A DNA stretch of 11,873 bases from a bacterium (GCA_018894595.1 JAHIPN010000131.1:1-11873); one strand, 5' to 3'; positions 1 through 9,168 are shown, counted from the stretch's first letter. Made by a program: numbers and translations. The notes: generated from the sequence alone by a model not told the origin.

Positions 1-114
1 TGAGAGAGCATAGACTTGTTCAGCCTTCTTTATTCGGTACCTGGTTAATTTAATAAACTTTAATCTATTTTAATATATTCTTAATTAATAGTCTAATGGA
101 GGGAGTAAAACGAC
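1..114. other. AT-rich intergenic stretch at left edge, no gene identified
   Basis: This is AT-rich DNA lying before the first recognisable repeat. A short plus-strand reading frame (3 to 53) is open from the edge and ends in TAA. It could be the last 16 codons of a gene outside the window, but it is too short to identify. No dnaJ start is visible on the minus strand, where one would be expected downstream of dnaK. No promoter or terminator could be supported. Confidence 0.3.
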
Positions 115-163
115 CGAAGTAATCCCAATTGAGATTACTTCGCTTACGCTCGCAATGACATTT
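115..163 (+). repeat. GAGATT...GCAATGACATT module with an adjoining perfect 10-bp inverted repeat
   Basis: The arms CGAAGTAATC (115-124) and GATTACTTCG (133-142) are a perfect 10-bp inverted repeat around an 8-nt spacer. The right arm overlaps a GAGATTAC...GCAATGACATTT module (131-163). The same module recurs at about 277-316, 9213-9250 and 10125-10185. In this copy the outer pairing ATTAC/GCAAT (134-138 and 152-156) keeps four of five Watson-Crick pairs. This copy lies before the hairpin pair, so this gap holds two copies of the module. Confidence 0.7.
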
Positions 164-178
164 CTTTTTTTTATTTCC

Positions 179-237
179 TGTAGGGGGCGGATTCATCCGC
201 CCCAAAACAGACGGGCTCGATTCATCGAGCCCCTACA
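179..237. repeat. REP pair in inverted orientation (BIME-like), copy 1
   Basis: Two hairpins face each other. The first is GTAG (180-183) followed by arms GGGGCGGAT (184-192) and ATCCGCCCC (195-203) with a 2-nt loop. The second has arms GGGCTCGAT (213-221) and ATCGAGCCC (224-232), followed by CTAC (233-236), the complement of GTAG. The GTAG tetranucleotide plus hairpin is the known signature of repetitive extragenic palindromes linked to RAYT transposases. The stems differ from the other three copies but are fully paired. Confidence 0.8.
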
Positions 238-276
238 TTTGAATCCTAATTTTTTTACACAATAAGCGATATAAAA

Positions 277-316
277 TCGAGATTGCCGCGTCGCTACGCT
301 CCTCGCAATGACATTT
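277..316 (+). repeat. GAGATTGC...GCAATGACATTT module, copy in the dnaK-side gap
   Basis: This is a copy of the module with outer arms ATTGC (282-286) and GCAAT (305-309) and a 17-nt interior. It is followed by ATGACATTTCTGTTTCTTCATTC, broken here as ATGACATTTCTG plus a T/C-rich stretch, which is nearly the same text as after the copy near 10125. It sits between hairpin pair 1 and the heptad arrays, the same place as in the gaps near 9213 and 10125. Confidence 0.7.
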
Positions 317-327
317 CTGTTTCTTCA

Positions 328-376
328 TTCTGTCTTCTTCTTTCCTAACTATACGCTCCACGCTGTACGCTATACG

Positions 377-378
<2 letters not shown>
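328..378 (+). repeat. Heptanucleotide tandem array abutting the dnaK stop codon
   Basis: Three pyrimidine-rich heptads (TTCTGTC, TTCTTCT, TTCCTAA at 328-348) and a CT dinucleotide are followed by four heptads ATACGCT, CCACGCT, GTACGCT and ATACGCT (351-378). The last heptad overlaps the dnaK stop codon, which is CTA on this strand at 377-379. The same TTCCTAA, CT, ATACGCT junction in the same 7-bp phase recurs at 10233-10269. Confidence 0.8.
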
Positions 379-2362
<1,984 letters not shown>

Positions 2363-2371
2363 TTATTTAAT

Positions 2372-3007
2372 TTATTTTTTATGAGTATTCTTTTTTTCAT
2401 TGGAAGAAACTGCAACTTTTACCATTGCAGGTCTTAACACTTTAGATTTTATATAGTAACCTTTTCGAAATTCTTCTGTAACCGTATCTTCAGAATATTT
2501 ATCTGTTTCTGCTCTCATTACCGCTTCATGTCTATAAGGATCAAATCTATGCCCAATTGATTGCATAGGTTTAACTCCTTCTTTGTTTAGAATATTACGA
2601 AATTCTTTTAAGGTATTATCAATCCCTTCTCTTATAGCTTTTACATTTTCTTCATTTTTAGCAGAATCTAAAGCTCTTTCCAGATTATCCAATACAGTTA
2701 ATAAATTACTTATAAGCCTTTCGTTAGCAAATTCAATAAATTCCTTCTGTTTTTTTTCCTGTCGTTTTTTGTAATTATCAAAATCAGCTTGTAATCTTAC
2801 CAAATGTTTCAAATATTCTTTGCATAAATTATCTTTTTCTTGAATCAATTTCTTGTTTTCTGATAATTCTTCTTCTATGTTTTTTGATGCTTCCTCTTTT
2901 TCTACTAATTTTCGAATTATTTCTTCTTTAGTCATTGATTTATATTTTTTACTATCCATTAATTTTCCTTTTCCCTGATATTTCTTTTTGCTTTCTTTCT
3001 TATACAT
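2372..3007 (-). CDS. grpE: Nucleotide exchange factor GrpE
   Basis: GrpE is the cytoplasmic dimeric factor that releases ADP from DnaK and so restarts its substrate cycle. From the ATG at 3007 the product has 211 residues. A charged, Lys-rich N-terminus is followed by a long coiled coil (about residues 25-110) with the family pattern RLQADFDNYKKR. The C-terminal beta domain carries GHRFDPYRHEAV and GYYIKSKVLRPAMVKV. A TTG codon in frame at 3022 would add five residues but has no Shine-Dalgarno sequence. GGAGGTG lies 3 nt before the ATG at 3007, which decides the start. The gene follows hrcA and precedes dnaK in the heat-shock operon. The Lys-rich N-terminal and C-terminal ends are poorly conserved in the family and fit an AT-rich genome. 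Confidence 0.96.
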   Translation of the reverse strand: MYKKESKKKYQGKGKLMDSKKYKSMTKEEIIRKLVEKEEASKNIEEELSENKKLIQEKDNLCKEYLKHLVRLQADFDNYKKRQEKKQKEFIEFANERLISNLLTVLDNLERALDSAKNEENVKAIREGIDNTLKEFRNILNKEGVKPMQSIGHRFDPYRHEAVMRAETDKYSEDTVTEEFRKGYYIKSKVLRPAMVKVAVSSNEKKNTHKK

Positions 3008-3045
3008 TAACACCTCCGACAATGATCATTAATTGTAGGGATATC

Positions 3046-4077
3046 TTAAAATTCAGATAATATCTCACTTAATTTATCTGATATATATTCAGCAATGGAG
3101 ACCATTCTGGGATAATCCATCCTGGTTGGACCTAATATTCCTATTGCTCCAGCTGATTTACCTTTAATACTGTATTCACTTGTTACCAGGCTGCAGTTTT
3201 GCATTTCTTTCAGTTTACTTTCTTTGCCGATAATTATTTTCGTCTTTCTGAATCCTAAATATCTTCTTATTGTGTCCGCCAATATATTTTCTTCTTCGAT
3301 TAATGATAATATATAATTTAATTTATCTGTTTCTTTAAACTCCGGATGTTTCATTATGTTAGTTCTACCATCTAAATAAACTTTATTTTCAGAATATTCA
3401 AAATTAAAACATTCTTCTAAAAATTTATGAATATAATTAAATCTTTCCTGAAATGAAATAATTTTATCTAATTCATCTATTAATAAATTGTTTAAATTTG
3501 TCAAATTTACATCTTTTTCTACTAATTTACTATTTATAAAATTAGATAGATAGTTTAATCTGTCTTTAGTAATTTCACCAGAAACTTTAATTATTTTTTG
3601 GCAGACTAATCCTGTATCTGTAATTATAATAGTTAGAATACGATTACTTCCCACCGATACAAATTGAATATTTTTTACTAAATCATTATATATAACCGGT
3701 GCTAAGACAACTCCTATATTGTTAGTTAATTTCGATAATAATTGAGAAGTTATCTTCATCGTCTCTTCGAACTCTTTACTTTTGTTGTAAATCTGGATAA
3801 TTTCTCTCTTTTCTTTTTCTCTTAAATAGCTTTTTATCATTAAATTATCTACATAAAATCGATAACCTTTATCGGTTGGAATTCTCCCTGACGAAGTATG
3901 CGGCTGCCATAAATAATCATATTTTTCTAATAGATACATTTCATGCCTTATTGTGGCCGTACTTAAATCCAAATTATATTTTTCCGCGATTATAGCTGAG
4001 CTAACCGGTTCAGCAGTAGTAATATATCTATGCACTATAGCTGTTAATATATTTTTCATTCTTTCGTTTAATTCCAT
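3046..4077 (-). CDS. hrcA: Heat-inducible transcription repressor HrcA
   Basis: HrcA is a dimeric repressor that binds the CIRCE operator and is kept folded and active by GroEL, so heat stress relieves repression. The 343-residue product is of normal length. The N-terminal winged helix includes DLSTATIRHEMYLLE (about 37-51) and the wing motif HTSSGRIPTDKGYR (60-73). A GAF-like dimerisation core follows, and the C-terminus has GAIGILGPTRMDYPRMV, typical of the family. The ATG start is preceded by GAGGTGG 3 nt upstream. It is the first gene of hrcA-grpE-dnaK. A perfect CIRCE lies directly upstream at 4090-4116 within the 5' leader, so the gene is autoregulated. Confidence 0.98.
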   Translation of the reverse strand: MELNERMKNILTAIVHRYITTAEPVSSAIIAEKYNLDLSTATIRHEMYLLEKYDYLWQPHTSSGRIPTDKGYRFYVDNLMIKSYLREKEKREIIQIYNKSKEFEETMKITSQLLSKLTNNIGVVLAPVIYNDLVKNIQFVSVGSNRILTIIITDTGLVCQKIIKVSGEITKDRLNYLSNFINSKLVEKDVNLTNLNNLLIDELDKIISFQERFNYIHKFLEECFNFEYSENKVYLDGRTNIMKHPEFKETDKLNYILSLIEEENILADTIRRYLGFRKTKIIIGKESKLKEMQNCSLVTSEYSIKGKSAGAIGILGPTRMDYPRMVSIAEYISDKLSEILSEF

Positions 4078-4089
4078 TTTCCACCTCGT

Positions 4090-4116
4090 TTAGCACTCTC
4101 ATAGGGAGAGTGCTAA
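4090..4116 (-). promoter_or_regulatory. CIRCE operator (HrcA binding site)
   Basis: This is a perfect 9-9-9 inverted repeat: TTAGCACTC (4090-4098), a 9-nt spacer, and GAGTGCTAA (4108-4116). It matches the CIRCE consensus exactly. It starts a few bases downstream of the predicted transcription start and ends just before the Shine-Dalgarno sequence of hrcA. Bound HrcA would block the promoter of the whole hrcA-grpE-dnaK operon. Confidence 0.98.
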
Positions 4117-4127
4117 TTACCTTAAAT

Positions 4128-4156
4128 AAGATATCACCATAGAACTTATTTGTCAA
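4128..4156 (-). promoter_or_regulatory. Housekeeping sigma promoter of hrcA-grpE-dnaK
   Basis: On the minus strand the -35 box is a consensus TTGACA (4156-4151), followed by a 17-nt spacer and the -10 box TATCTT (4133-4128). Transcription would start near 4121, so the CIRCE lies at about +5 to +31. This is the classic layout for vegetative-sigma heat-shock promoters under HrcA. Confidence 0.88.
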
Positions 4157-4180
4157 GATGTTTTAACAGATGTTTTAACA
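4157..4180. repeat. Perfect 12-bp tandem repeat directly upstream of the hrcA -35 box
   Basis: GATGTTTTAACA occurs twice head to tail (4157-4168 and 4169-4180). It ends exactly at the base next to the -35 hexamer. Each unit contains TGTTttAACA, a small dyad. It could be an operator for a second regulator or an upstream AT-rich promoter element. The sequence does not say which. Confidence 0.6.
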
Positions 4181-4182
4181 AA

Positions 4183-4214
4183 AATTCTCCGATTGACCGA
4201 TTCTCCAATTTACC
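4183..4214. repeat. Octanucleotide tandem array, four units
   Basis: Four 8-bp units follow each other without a gap: AATTCTCC, GATTGACC, GATTCTCC, AATTTACC. They share the pattern RATTNNCC. The unit length and sequence differ from the 7-bp arrays elsewhere in the window, so this is a separate repeat type in the same gap. Confidence 0.65.
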
Positions 4215-4230
4215 AATTAATATAGTCGTT

Positions 4231-4262
4231 AGTAGGACAAGGAGACGGATTTGTCTGCCCAT
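4231..4262. repeat. Possible degenerate single REP
   Basis: GTAG (4232-4235) is followed by an imperfect hairpin: AGAC and GTCT pair around a 6-nt loop, then come a G/G mismatch and a further pair. The right arm ends in CTGCCC. The layout resembles the intact REPs, but the left arm is disturbed. It may be a decayed copy. Confidence 0.35.
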
Positions 4263-4287
4263 GACGTCACTATAGTCTTTGTGATTT

Positions 4288-4364
4288 TGTAGGGGCACAA
4301 TGAATTGTGCCCTTTATTTCTTTGTCTTTTGGCTTTTGTGGGCACGATGCATCGTGCCCCTACA
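4288..4364. repeat. REP pair in inverted orientation (BIME-like), copy 2
   Basis: GTAG (4289-4292) precedes arms GGGCACAAT (4293-4301) and ATTGTGCCC (4304-4312). After a T-rich spacer comes a perfect 20-bp palindrome (4340-4359, arms GGGCACGATG and CATCGTGCCC), followed by CTAC (4360-4363). It lies between the hemW stop codon and the hrcA promoter. The flank before it (ATAGTCTTTGTGATTT) is identical to the flank of copy 3. Confidence 0.85.
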
Positions 4365-4390
4365 AATTGCTCATTACTATTTTCTTCGCG

Positions 4391-4434
4391 CAATACGCGA
4401 TACGAATTACTATTCACTAACTAACGACTAACTA
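4391..4434 (+). repeat. Short heptad array running into the hemW stop codon
   Basis: The units CAATACG and CGATACG (4391-4404) are followed by looser 7-bp units such as ATTCACT, AACTAAC and GACTAAC (4412-4432). The hemW stop codon (CTA on this strand, 4432-4434) lies at the end. The GAGATTGC module present in the other gaps is missing here, so this is a shortened composite. Confidence 0.55.
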
Positions 4435-5568
4435 ATCAACAAACTCCCTAAAAACAGTATTAGCCAGAAAAATACCCTTCTTAGTCAATTTTATCCTATT
4501 ATCATCTCTTTGCAATAGTCCTAAATTGACCAATTTATTGATCTGTTTAGAGAAAATATTATTAAGGTTTACTCCAAATCTTGTCTTGAATTTTTTACAA
4601 CCTATTCCGTCTTTGGTCCTTAAACCTAAAATTATGGTTTCTATCATTCTTTTTCTTAAAGATAATTTTTCTCCATGGTCTATAGGTAATTTACCGCTCA
4701 TTATTTCTTTGATATATCTTGCTGGGTTTTCATAATTCATATATCGATATCCTTTTATGAAAGAATATGCTCCTGCTCCTATTCCTAAATATGGTTGATT
4801 TTGCCAATAAATTAGGTTATGCATCGACCTCTTATGCGGACGAGCAAAATTTGCTATCTCATAGTGCTCAAAATTATTCTCTTTGAGAAAATTTATTGCC
4901 CAATTATACATATCAAATTCTTCATCCTCAGTAGGTAGCTTTAATTTGCCTCTTTTATAATTTTCATAATATTCTGTTCCTGGTTTTATAGTCAGATTGT
5001 ATAGGGATAAGTGGTCTGGTTTCAAGGAAACAGCTTTTTTCAGTGTAGCTTGAAGATCTTCTGTAGTTTGGTCTGGTAAAGCAAACATAATATCTATATT
5101 GATATTATTAAATCCTGCCTCTCGAGCTAAATAATATGAATCAGTAATATCTTGTGTATTATGTATTCTACCTAATTTTTTTAATAATAAATCATTAAAA
5201 CTCTGTGCTCCCAAACTCAATCTGTTTATTCCTGATTCGGTTAATAACTTTATCTTTTCACCATCTAATGTCCCCGGATTTGCTTCTATGGTTATCTCCG
5301 CATCTTTATCTACCTTAAATTTTTCTTTACAAAATTCTAATATATTACAAATTTGAATTCCCGATAAAATAGTAGGGGTACCACCGCCCAAGTAAATAGT
5401 CTTTATATTGCTCTTTTTTAATTTTTTAGAATAAGCGGTCATCTCCTGATATATAGCGGAAATGTAAGAAGAAATCTGATTATCTTCTTTCAATTGGTAA
5501 GAATTAAAATCACAGTAAGGACATTTTGATATACAATAAGGAAAATGTAGATATAATCCTAATTTCAT
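4432..5568 (-). CDS. hemW: Radical SAM heme chaperone HemW
   Basis: HemW is a radical SAM-family cytoplasmic protein that binds heme and delivers it to target proteins. It was long misannotated as HemN, the oxygen-independent coproporphyrinogen III oxidase. The 378-residue product has the cluster motif CxxxCxxC at Cys12, Cys16 and Cys19, followed by D-F. HemN has a fourth cysteine at this point, so the sequence favours HemW. The SAM-binding GGGTP motif is at residues 61-65, SLGAQSF follows further on, and the HemN C-terminal domain lies at the end. The ATG start has AGGTGA 6 nt upstream. It lies 14 nt after lepA and is probably cotranscribed with it. The lepA-hemW-hrcA order is common in Bacillota. 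The stop codon lies at the edge of a 7-bp repeat array. Confidence 0.95.
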   Translation of the reverse strand: MKLGLYLHFPYCISKCPYCDFNSYQLKEDNQISSYISAIYQEMTAYSKKLKKSNIKTIYLGGGTPTILSGIQICNILEFCKEKFKVDKDAEITIEANPGTLDGEKIKLLTESGINRLSLGAQSFNDLLLKKLGRIHNTQDITDSYYLAREAGFNNINIDIMFALPDQTTEDLQATLKKAVSLKPDHLSLYNLTIKPGTEYYENYKRGKLKLPTEDEEFDMYNWAINFLKENNFEHYEIANFARPHKRSMHNLIYWQNQPYLGIGAGAYSFIKGYRYMNYENPARYIKEIMSGKLPIDHGEKLSLRKRMIETIILGLRTKDGIGCKKFKTRFGVNLNNIFSKQINKLVNLGLLQRDDNRIKLTKKGIFLANTVFREFVD

Positions 5569-5582
5569 TAATTATCACCTGA

Positions 5583-7394
5583 TTAAATTTTTAATATTCC
5601 TAAAAATGCTTCCTGTGGAATTTCTACCTTTCCTATCTTCTTCATTCTTTTTTTCCCGGCTTTTTGTTTTTCCAACAGCTTTCTTTTACGGGTGATATCT
5701 CCTCCGTAACATTTAGCAGTTACATCTTTCTTTAGTGCTTTGATAGTTTCTCGAGCAATAATCGTTCCTTCAATCGTCGCTTGCAGTGGAACTTCATACA
5801 TTTGGCGAGGTATAATTCCTTTTAATTTTTCAACTATTTTTCTTGCCCGTGTATACGCCTTATCTTTATGTATAATAAAAGATAGGGCATCCACTAACTG
5901 ATGATTAACCAGTATGTCGACTTTGGCTAATTCGGAGGCTTGATATCCTACAAGTTCATAATCAAGGGAGGCATATCCGCTGCTTATCGATTTCAATTTA
6001 TCATAGAAATCTAAAATGATTTCATTTAAGGGCAGATGATAATCTAATCTTAAGATTTTTTCGTCGATATATTCCATATTTTTAAAACTTCCCCTTCTTT
6101 CCTGAACTAAATCCATAATTCCGCCTATACACTTACTGGGAGTTATAATATTTACTTTTACGTATGGTTCTTCAATTTTTTCAATTTCATTTTTTGGAGG
6201 GAAAGAGGCAGGGTTACTTATTTTTAATATTTCCCCATTTTTTTTAGTTACCTGGTACATTACGCTCGGGGTAGTGGCTATTAAATTTATGTCATATTCT
6301 CTTTCTAATCTTTCCTGAATAATTTCCATATGCAGTAATCCTAAAAACCCACATCTAAAACCAAACCCCAAAGCTTCTGACGTTTCGTCTTCACTAAAAA
6401 GAGAGGAATCATTTAATTTAAGCTTCTCCAATGCACTCTTAAGGTTTTCATATTCCTTATTATCAACCGGATAGATACTGCAAAAAACCAAAGGTGTAAC
6501 TTTTTTATATCCGGGAAGGCTCTCTCTGGAAGGGTTAGAAGCATCGATAATAGTATCACCTACATGAGTATCTTTAATATTTTTAAACCCGGCTATTATA
6601 TACCCTACTTCCCCGGCAGTTAGTTTTTTTATGGGCTGCATCTTCGGACGAAAAATCCCTATTTCCATCACTTCATATTTTATATTATTGGACATAGTTT
6701 GAATAATCATACCTGGTTTTATTGCACCATCTACTACTTTAACATAGACAATTGTTCCCTTATATGAATTATAAACCGAGTCAAATATAAGTGCTCTAAA
6801 GGGCAGATTAGAGCTCCCTTTTGGTGGTGGAATTTTATTGACTATCGCTTCTAAAATATCAGAAGTTCCGATTCCTTCTTTGGCACTCGCTAAAATTATT
6901 TCCTCTTCTTTTATTTCTGAAATATTTTTTAATTCTTGAATAACTCTATCAGGATTAGCAGAAGTAAGATCTATTTTATTAATTATCGGAATTATCTTTA
7001 AATTGCTTTTTAATGCTAAATTAATATTGGCTATGGTTTGTGCCTGGACACCTTGAGATGCATCAACGATCAACAAAGCACCCTCACATGCCGCAAGACT
7101 ACGAGATACTTCATATGAAAAATCAACATGTCCCGGGGTATCAATTAAATTTAAGATGTATTCCTTCCCATCTTTGGAGTGATAATATAATCTTACTGCT
7201 TTTGATTTAATAGTTATCCCCTTTTCTCTTTCTAAATCCATATCGTCCAATATCTGTTCTCTTTTTTCTCTCTCGGAAATTGTCCCGGTGTATTCTAATA
7301 ATCTATCAGCTATGGTTGATTTTCCGTGATCAATATGAGCGATTATGGAAAAATTCCTGATATTTTCAATGTTGCAATGATAATCTTCTAACAT
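5583..7394 (-). CDS. lepA: Elongation factor 4 (LepA), ribosome-associated GTPase
   Basis: LepA/EF-4 is a translational GTPase related to EF-G. It acts on ribosomes during initiation or stalled elongation. The 603-residue length is normal. The P-loop AHIDHGKST is at 19-27, DTPGH at 85-89 and NKID at 139-142. The EF-G-like domains and the LepA-specific C-terminal domain follow, the latter containing [17 protein letters not shown]. The N-terminus is several residues longer than in many homologues before [11 protein letters not shown]. The ATG lies 3 nt after the murJ stop codon. Its best Shine-Dalgarno, AAGGAG, lies 13 nt upstream inside the end of murJ, which is rather distant, so translational coupling with murJ is plausible. 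Confidence 0.98.
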   Translation of the reverse strand: MLEDYHCNIENIRNFSIIAHIDHGKSTIADRLLEYTGTISEREKREQILDDMDLEREKGITIKSKAVRLYYHSKDGKEYILNLIDTPGHVDFSYEVSRSLAACEGALLIVDASQGVQAQTIANINLALKSNLKIIPIINKIDLTSANPDRVIQELKNISEIKEEEIILASAKEGIGTSDILEAIVNKIPPPKGSSNLPFRALIFDSVYNSYKGTIVYVKVVDGAIKPGMIIQTMSNNIKYEVMEIGIFRPKMQPIKKLTAGEVGYIIAGFKNIKDTHVGDTIIDASNPSRESLPGYKKVTPLVFCSIYPVDNKEYENLKSALEKLKLNDSSLFSEDETSEALGFGFRCGFLGLLHMEIIQERLEREYDINLIATTPSVMYQVTKKNGEILKISNPASFPPKNEIEKIEEPYVKVNIITPSKCIGGIMDLVQERRGSFKNMEYIDEKILRLDYHLPLNEIILDFYDKLKSISSGYASLDYELVGYQASELAKVDILVNHQLVDALSFIIHKDKAYTRARKIVEKLKGIIPRQMYEVPLQATIEGTIIARETIKALKKDVTAKCYGGDITRKRKLLEKQKAGKKRMKKIGKVEIPQEAFLGILKI

Positions 7395-7397
7395 TAT

Positions 7398-8966
7398 TTA
7401 ATCTCTACTCCTTAAGATTGTTTTTATATTTTGCTTTAAATTTCTAACTTCTTTTACACCCAGTATATAACTAATAATAAAATATGCCAAACCTCCACTA
7501 AAAATTGAAACGATCACTTGAATGGTTTGATTATATTTATTACTCAAATCCAATATGCTGCTAAAATAATTACTAACTAAAACACAGACTATTCCTAAAA
7601 ATATTGAAGATATAACAATTTTTATCAAAAATGATGCTTGTGATTTTAATTCCATATCCCCAATTTTATCCTGTAAAACTTTTAATAATATAATCAGATT
7701 TAGTATAGCTGCTACTGATGTAGCTAACGCTAAACCGGAATGAGCCAAATATCTAATTAAAATTAAATCCAGAGCAATATTTATAATTACTATATATATT
7801 CCGATCTTTACCGGAGTTTTGGTATCTTTCAAAGCATAAAAAGACATGGTTATCAATCGAACGCAGGCATAGGCAAACAAGCCAATAGAATAATACAATA
7901 AGGCACTTGCAGTCATATTGGTTGCCAATCTGCTGAATATACCATGTTCGTATATTAAACGAATCAATGAATCCTTTAACACTATTAATCCCACAGCTGA
8001 TGGAACAGTGAAAAATAATAATATTTTTAGGCCGAATAATAAAGATTTTTTAAATTCAGTAATATTATTTTTTGCCGTTTGTTTTGCAAGTGTAGGAAAG
8101 ATAGCAATGGATATAGCAATCCCAAATACTCCCAGGGGAAATTGTACTAATCTATTGGAATAATACAAAGCCGAAATACTTCCATCAATCAAAGTAGAAG
8201 CAATTGTCTTATCCACTATAACGTTAATCTGAGTAATAGCCAGGCCTATCATTACTGGCATTAATAGTTTTAATAATTTTTTTACCCCCGGATCATTAAA
8301 ATTCACTACAAAGCTATATTTTATCTTTTCTCTTCTTAATACCGGGGTTTGTATTAGCGCCTGACCTATCCCTCCCAAAATTACTCCTAAAGCTATACTA
8401 TATATGCCATATTTATAACTTAAAGTAAGAGCAAAAATGATAACTGAAATATTTAACATAGCTGGTGATAAGGCAGGTACCAAAAAATGATTATAAGAAT
8501 TCAATATACCCATAAATAAAGCAGCAACTGCTACGAAGCCAATATAGGGGAATATGATTCTGGTTAGGTTAATAGCCAATTGATATTTATACATGTTGCT
8601 TTTAAAACCGATAGCGATTATGTTAATTAGTAAAGGAGCTCCCCAAATACCTAAAATTACCACAATTATTAAAATTATAATTAAAATATTTAAAACATTA
8701 CTGGCGAAATATTCAGCTTTTTTTCTATCATGATTAGTTAAATGCTCTGCAAAAATTGGTATGAAAGCTGAGTTTAAAGCACCCTCCCCTAAAAAACTCC
8801 TCAATAAATTAGGAATCATGAAAGCAATAAAAAATGCATCGGTTTCAATCCCTGCTCCGAATCTATTGGAAATCACTATTTCTCTGCCCAAACCCAATAT
8901 TCTACAAAATATAGTGGCAATGATTACTATGCCTGCGTACTTAGCAATTTTATATTTTGTTTTCAT
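7398..8966 (-). CDS. murJ: Lipid II flippase MurJ (MviN)
   Basis: MurJ is a MOP-superfamily inner-membrane protein that flips lipid II across the membrane for peptidoglycan synthesis. The 522-residue product is highly hydrophobic with about 14 predicted membrane segments, the usual number. Residues Arg22, Arg28, Asp43 and Arg56 and the GEGA motif (60-63) line up with Arg18, Arg24, Asp39, Arg52 and Glu57 of the E. coli protein. Arg272 lies where E. coli has Arg270. All residues expected in the central cavity are therefore present. The ATG is preceded by AGGAG 12 nt upstream, and this Shine-Dalgarno lies inside a heptad repeat. It is the first gene of murJ-lepA-hemW. I could not identify a convincing promoter in the repeat-filled upstream gap. 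The gene lies where spore formers keep gpr and spoIIP. Confidence 0.97.
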   Translation of the reverse strand: MKTKYKIAKYAGIVIIATIFCRILGLGREIVISNRFGAGIETDAFFIAFMIPNLLRSFLGEGALNSAFIPIFAEHLTNHDRKKAEYFASNVLNILIIILIIVVILGIWGAPLLINIIAIGFKSNMYKYQLAINLTRIIFPYIGFVAVAALFMGILNSYNHFLVPALSPAMLNISVIIFALTLSYKYGIYSIALGVILGGIGQALIQTPVLRREKIKYSFVVNFNDPGVKKLLKLLMPVMIGLAITQINVIVDKTIASTLIDGSISALYYSNRLVQFPLGVFGIAISIAIFPTLAKQTAKNNITEFKKSLLFGLKILLFFTVPSAVGLIVLKDSLIRLIYEHGIFSRLATNMTASALLYYSIGLFAYACVRLITMSFYALKDTKTPVKIGIYIVIINIALDLILIRYLAHSGLALATSVAAILNLIILLKVLQDKIGDMELKSQASFLIKIVISSIFLGIVCVLVSNYFSSILDLSNKYNQTIQVIVSIFSGGLAYFIISYILGVKEVRNLKQNIKTILRSRD

Positions 8967-8972
8967 TTTCTT

Positions 8973-9038
8973 TTTTGTCTCCTGGCTTTTATTTTCCTAA
9001 CTCGATACTCGATACGAATTTGGCTTTTATTTTCTTAA
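8973..9038 (+). repeat. Heptad repeat tract directly upstream of murJ, containing its Shine-Dalgarno
   Basis: Consecutive 7-bp units TTTTGTC, TCCTGGC, TTTTATT and TTCCTAA (8973-9000) are followed by CT and then CGATACT and CGATACG (9003-9016). A partial second round is ATTTGGC, TTTTATT, TTCTTAA (9018-9038). As a result a 19-bp direct repeat with one mismatch appears at 8983-9001 and 9021-9039. The CTCCT at 8979-8983 is AGGAG on the minus strand, the only clear Shine-Dalgarno candidate for murJ. Confidence 0.7.
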
Positions 9039-9055
9039 CATAGTCTTTGTGATTT

Positions 9056-9168
9056 TGTAGGGGCACAATGAATTGTGCCCTTTTTGTTTTATTGTCTTTT
9101 GTTTACCCTGCTAAGTGAGTATCTACTAAGCAGGGTTTACCTTGGGCACGATGCATCGTGCCCCTACA
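9056..9168. repeat. REP pair in inverted orientation (BIME-like), copy 3, with an inserted inverted repeat
   Basis: GTAG (9057-9060) precedes arms GGGCACAAT (9061-9069) and ATTGTGCCC (9072-9080). The second hairpin is a perfect palindrome (9144-9163) followed by CTAC (9164-9167). The spacer is 63 nt instead of 27 or 33 in copies 2 and 4, because it contains an extra inverted repeat at 9105-9136. The outer flanks match copy 2 almost base for base. Confidence 0.85.
9101..9141. repeat. Inverted repeat between the two REPs of copy 3, flanked by a 7-bp direct repeat
   Basis: The arms ACCCTGCT (9105-9112) and AGCAGGGT (9129-9136) pair perfectly, and after one mismatch AGT pairs with ACT. GTTTACC occurs at both ends (9101-9107 and 9135-9141). 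The insert is absent from the otherwise similar copies 2 and 4. Confidence 0.7.

Noticed and set aside
3..53. Possible C-terminal end of a plus-strand gene at the left edge
   Set aside because: There are only 16 open codons before TAA, too few to recognise a family or to exclude chance in AT-rich DNA.
3008..3022. TTG start for GrpE five codons upstream of the chosen ATG
   Set aside because: No Shine-Dalgarno precedes it, and the strong GGAGGTG lies inside this extension, placed correctly for the ATG at 3007.
4340..4359. Perfect 20-bp palindrome as an operator for hrcA
   Set aside because: The identical palindrome occurs at 9144-9163 and 10060-10079 in unrelated contexts, always as the second half of a hairpin pair, so it belongs to the repeat.
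4229..4417. Minus-strand open frame of 62 codons in the hemW-hrcA gap
   Set aside because: It is built almost entirely from the hairpin pair and the heptad units. It has no Shine-Dalgarno and no family resemblance, so it is read as repeat-derived chance coding.
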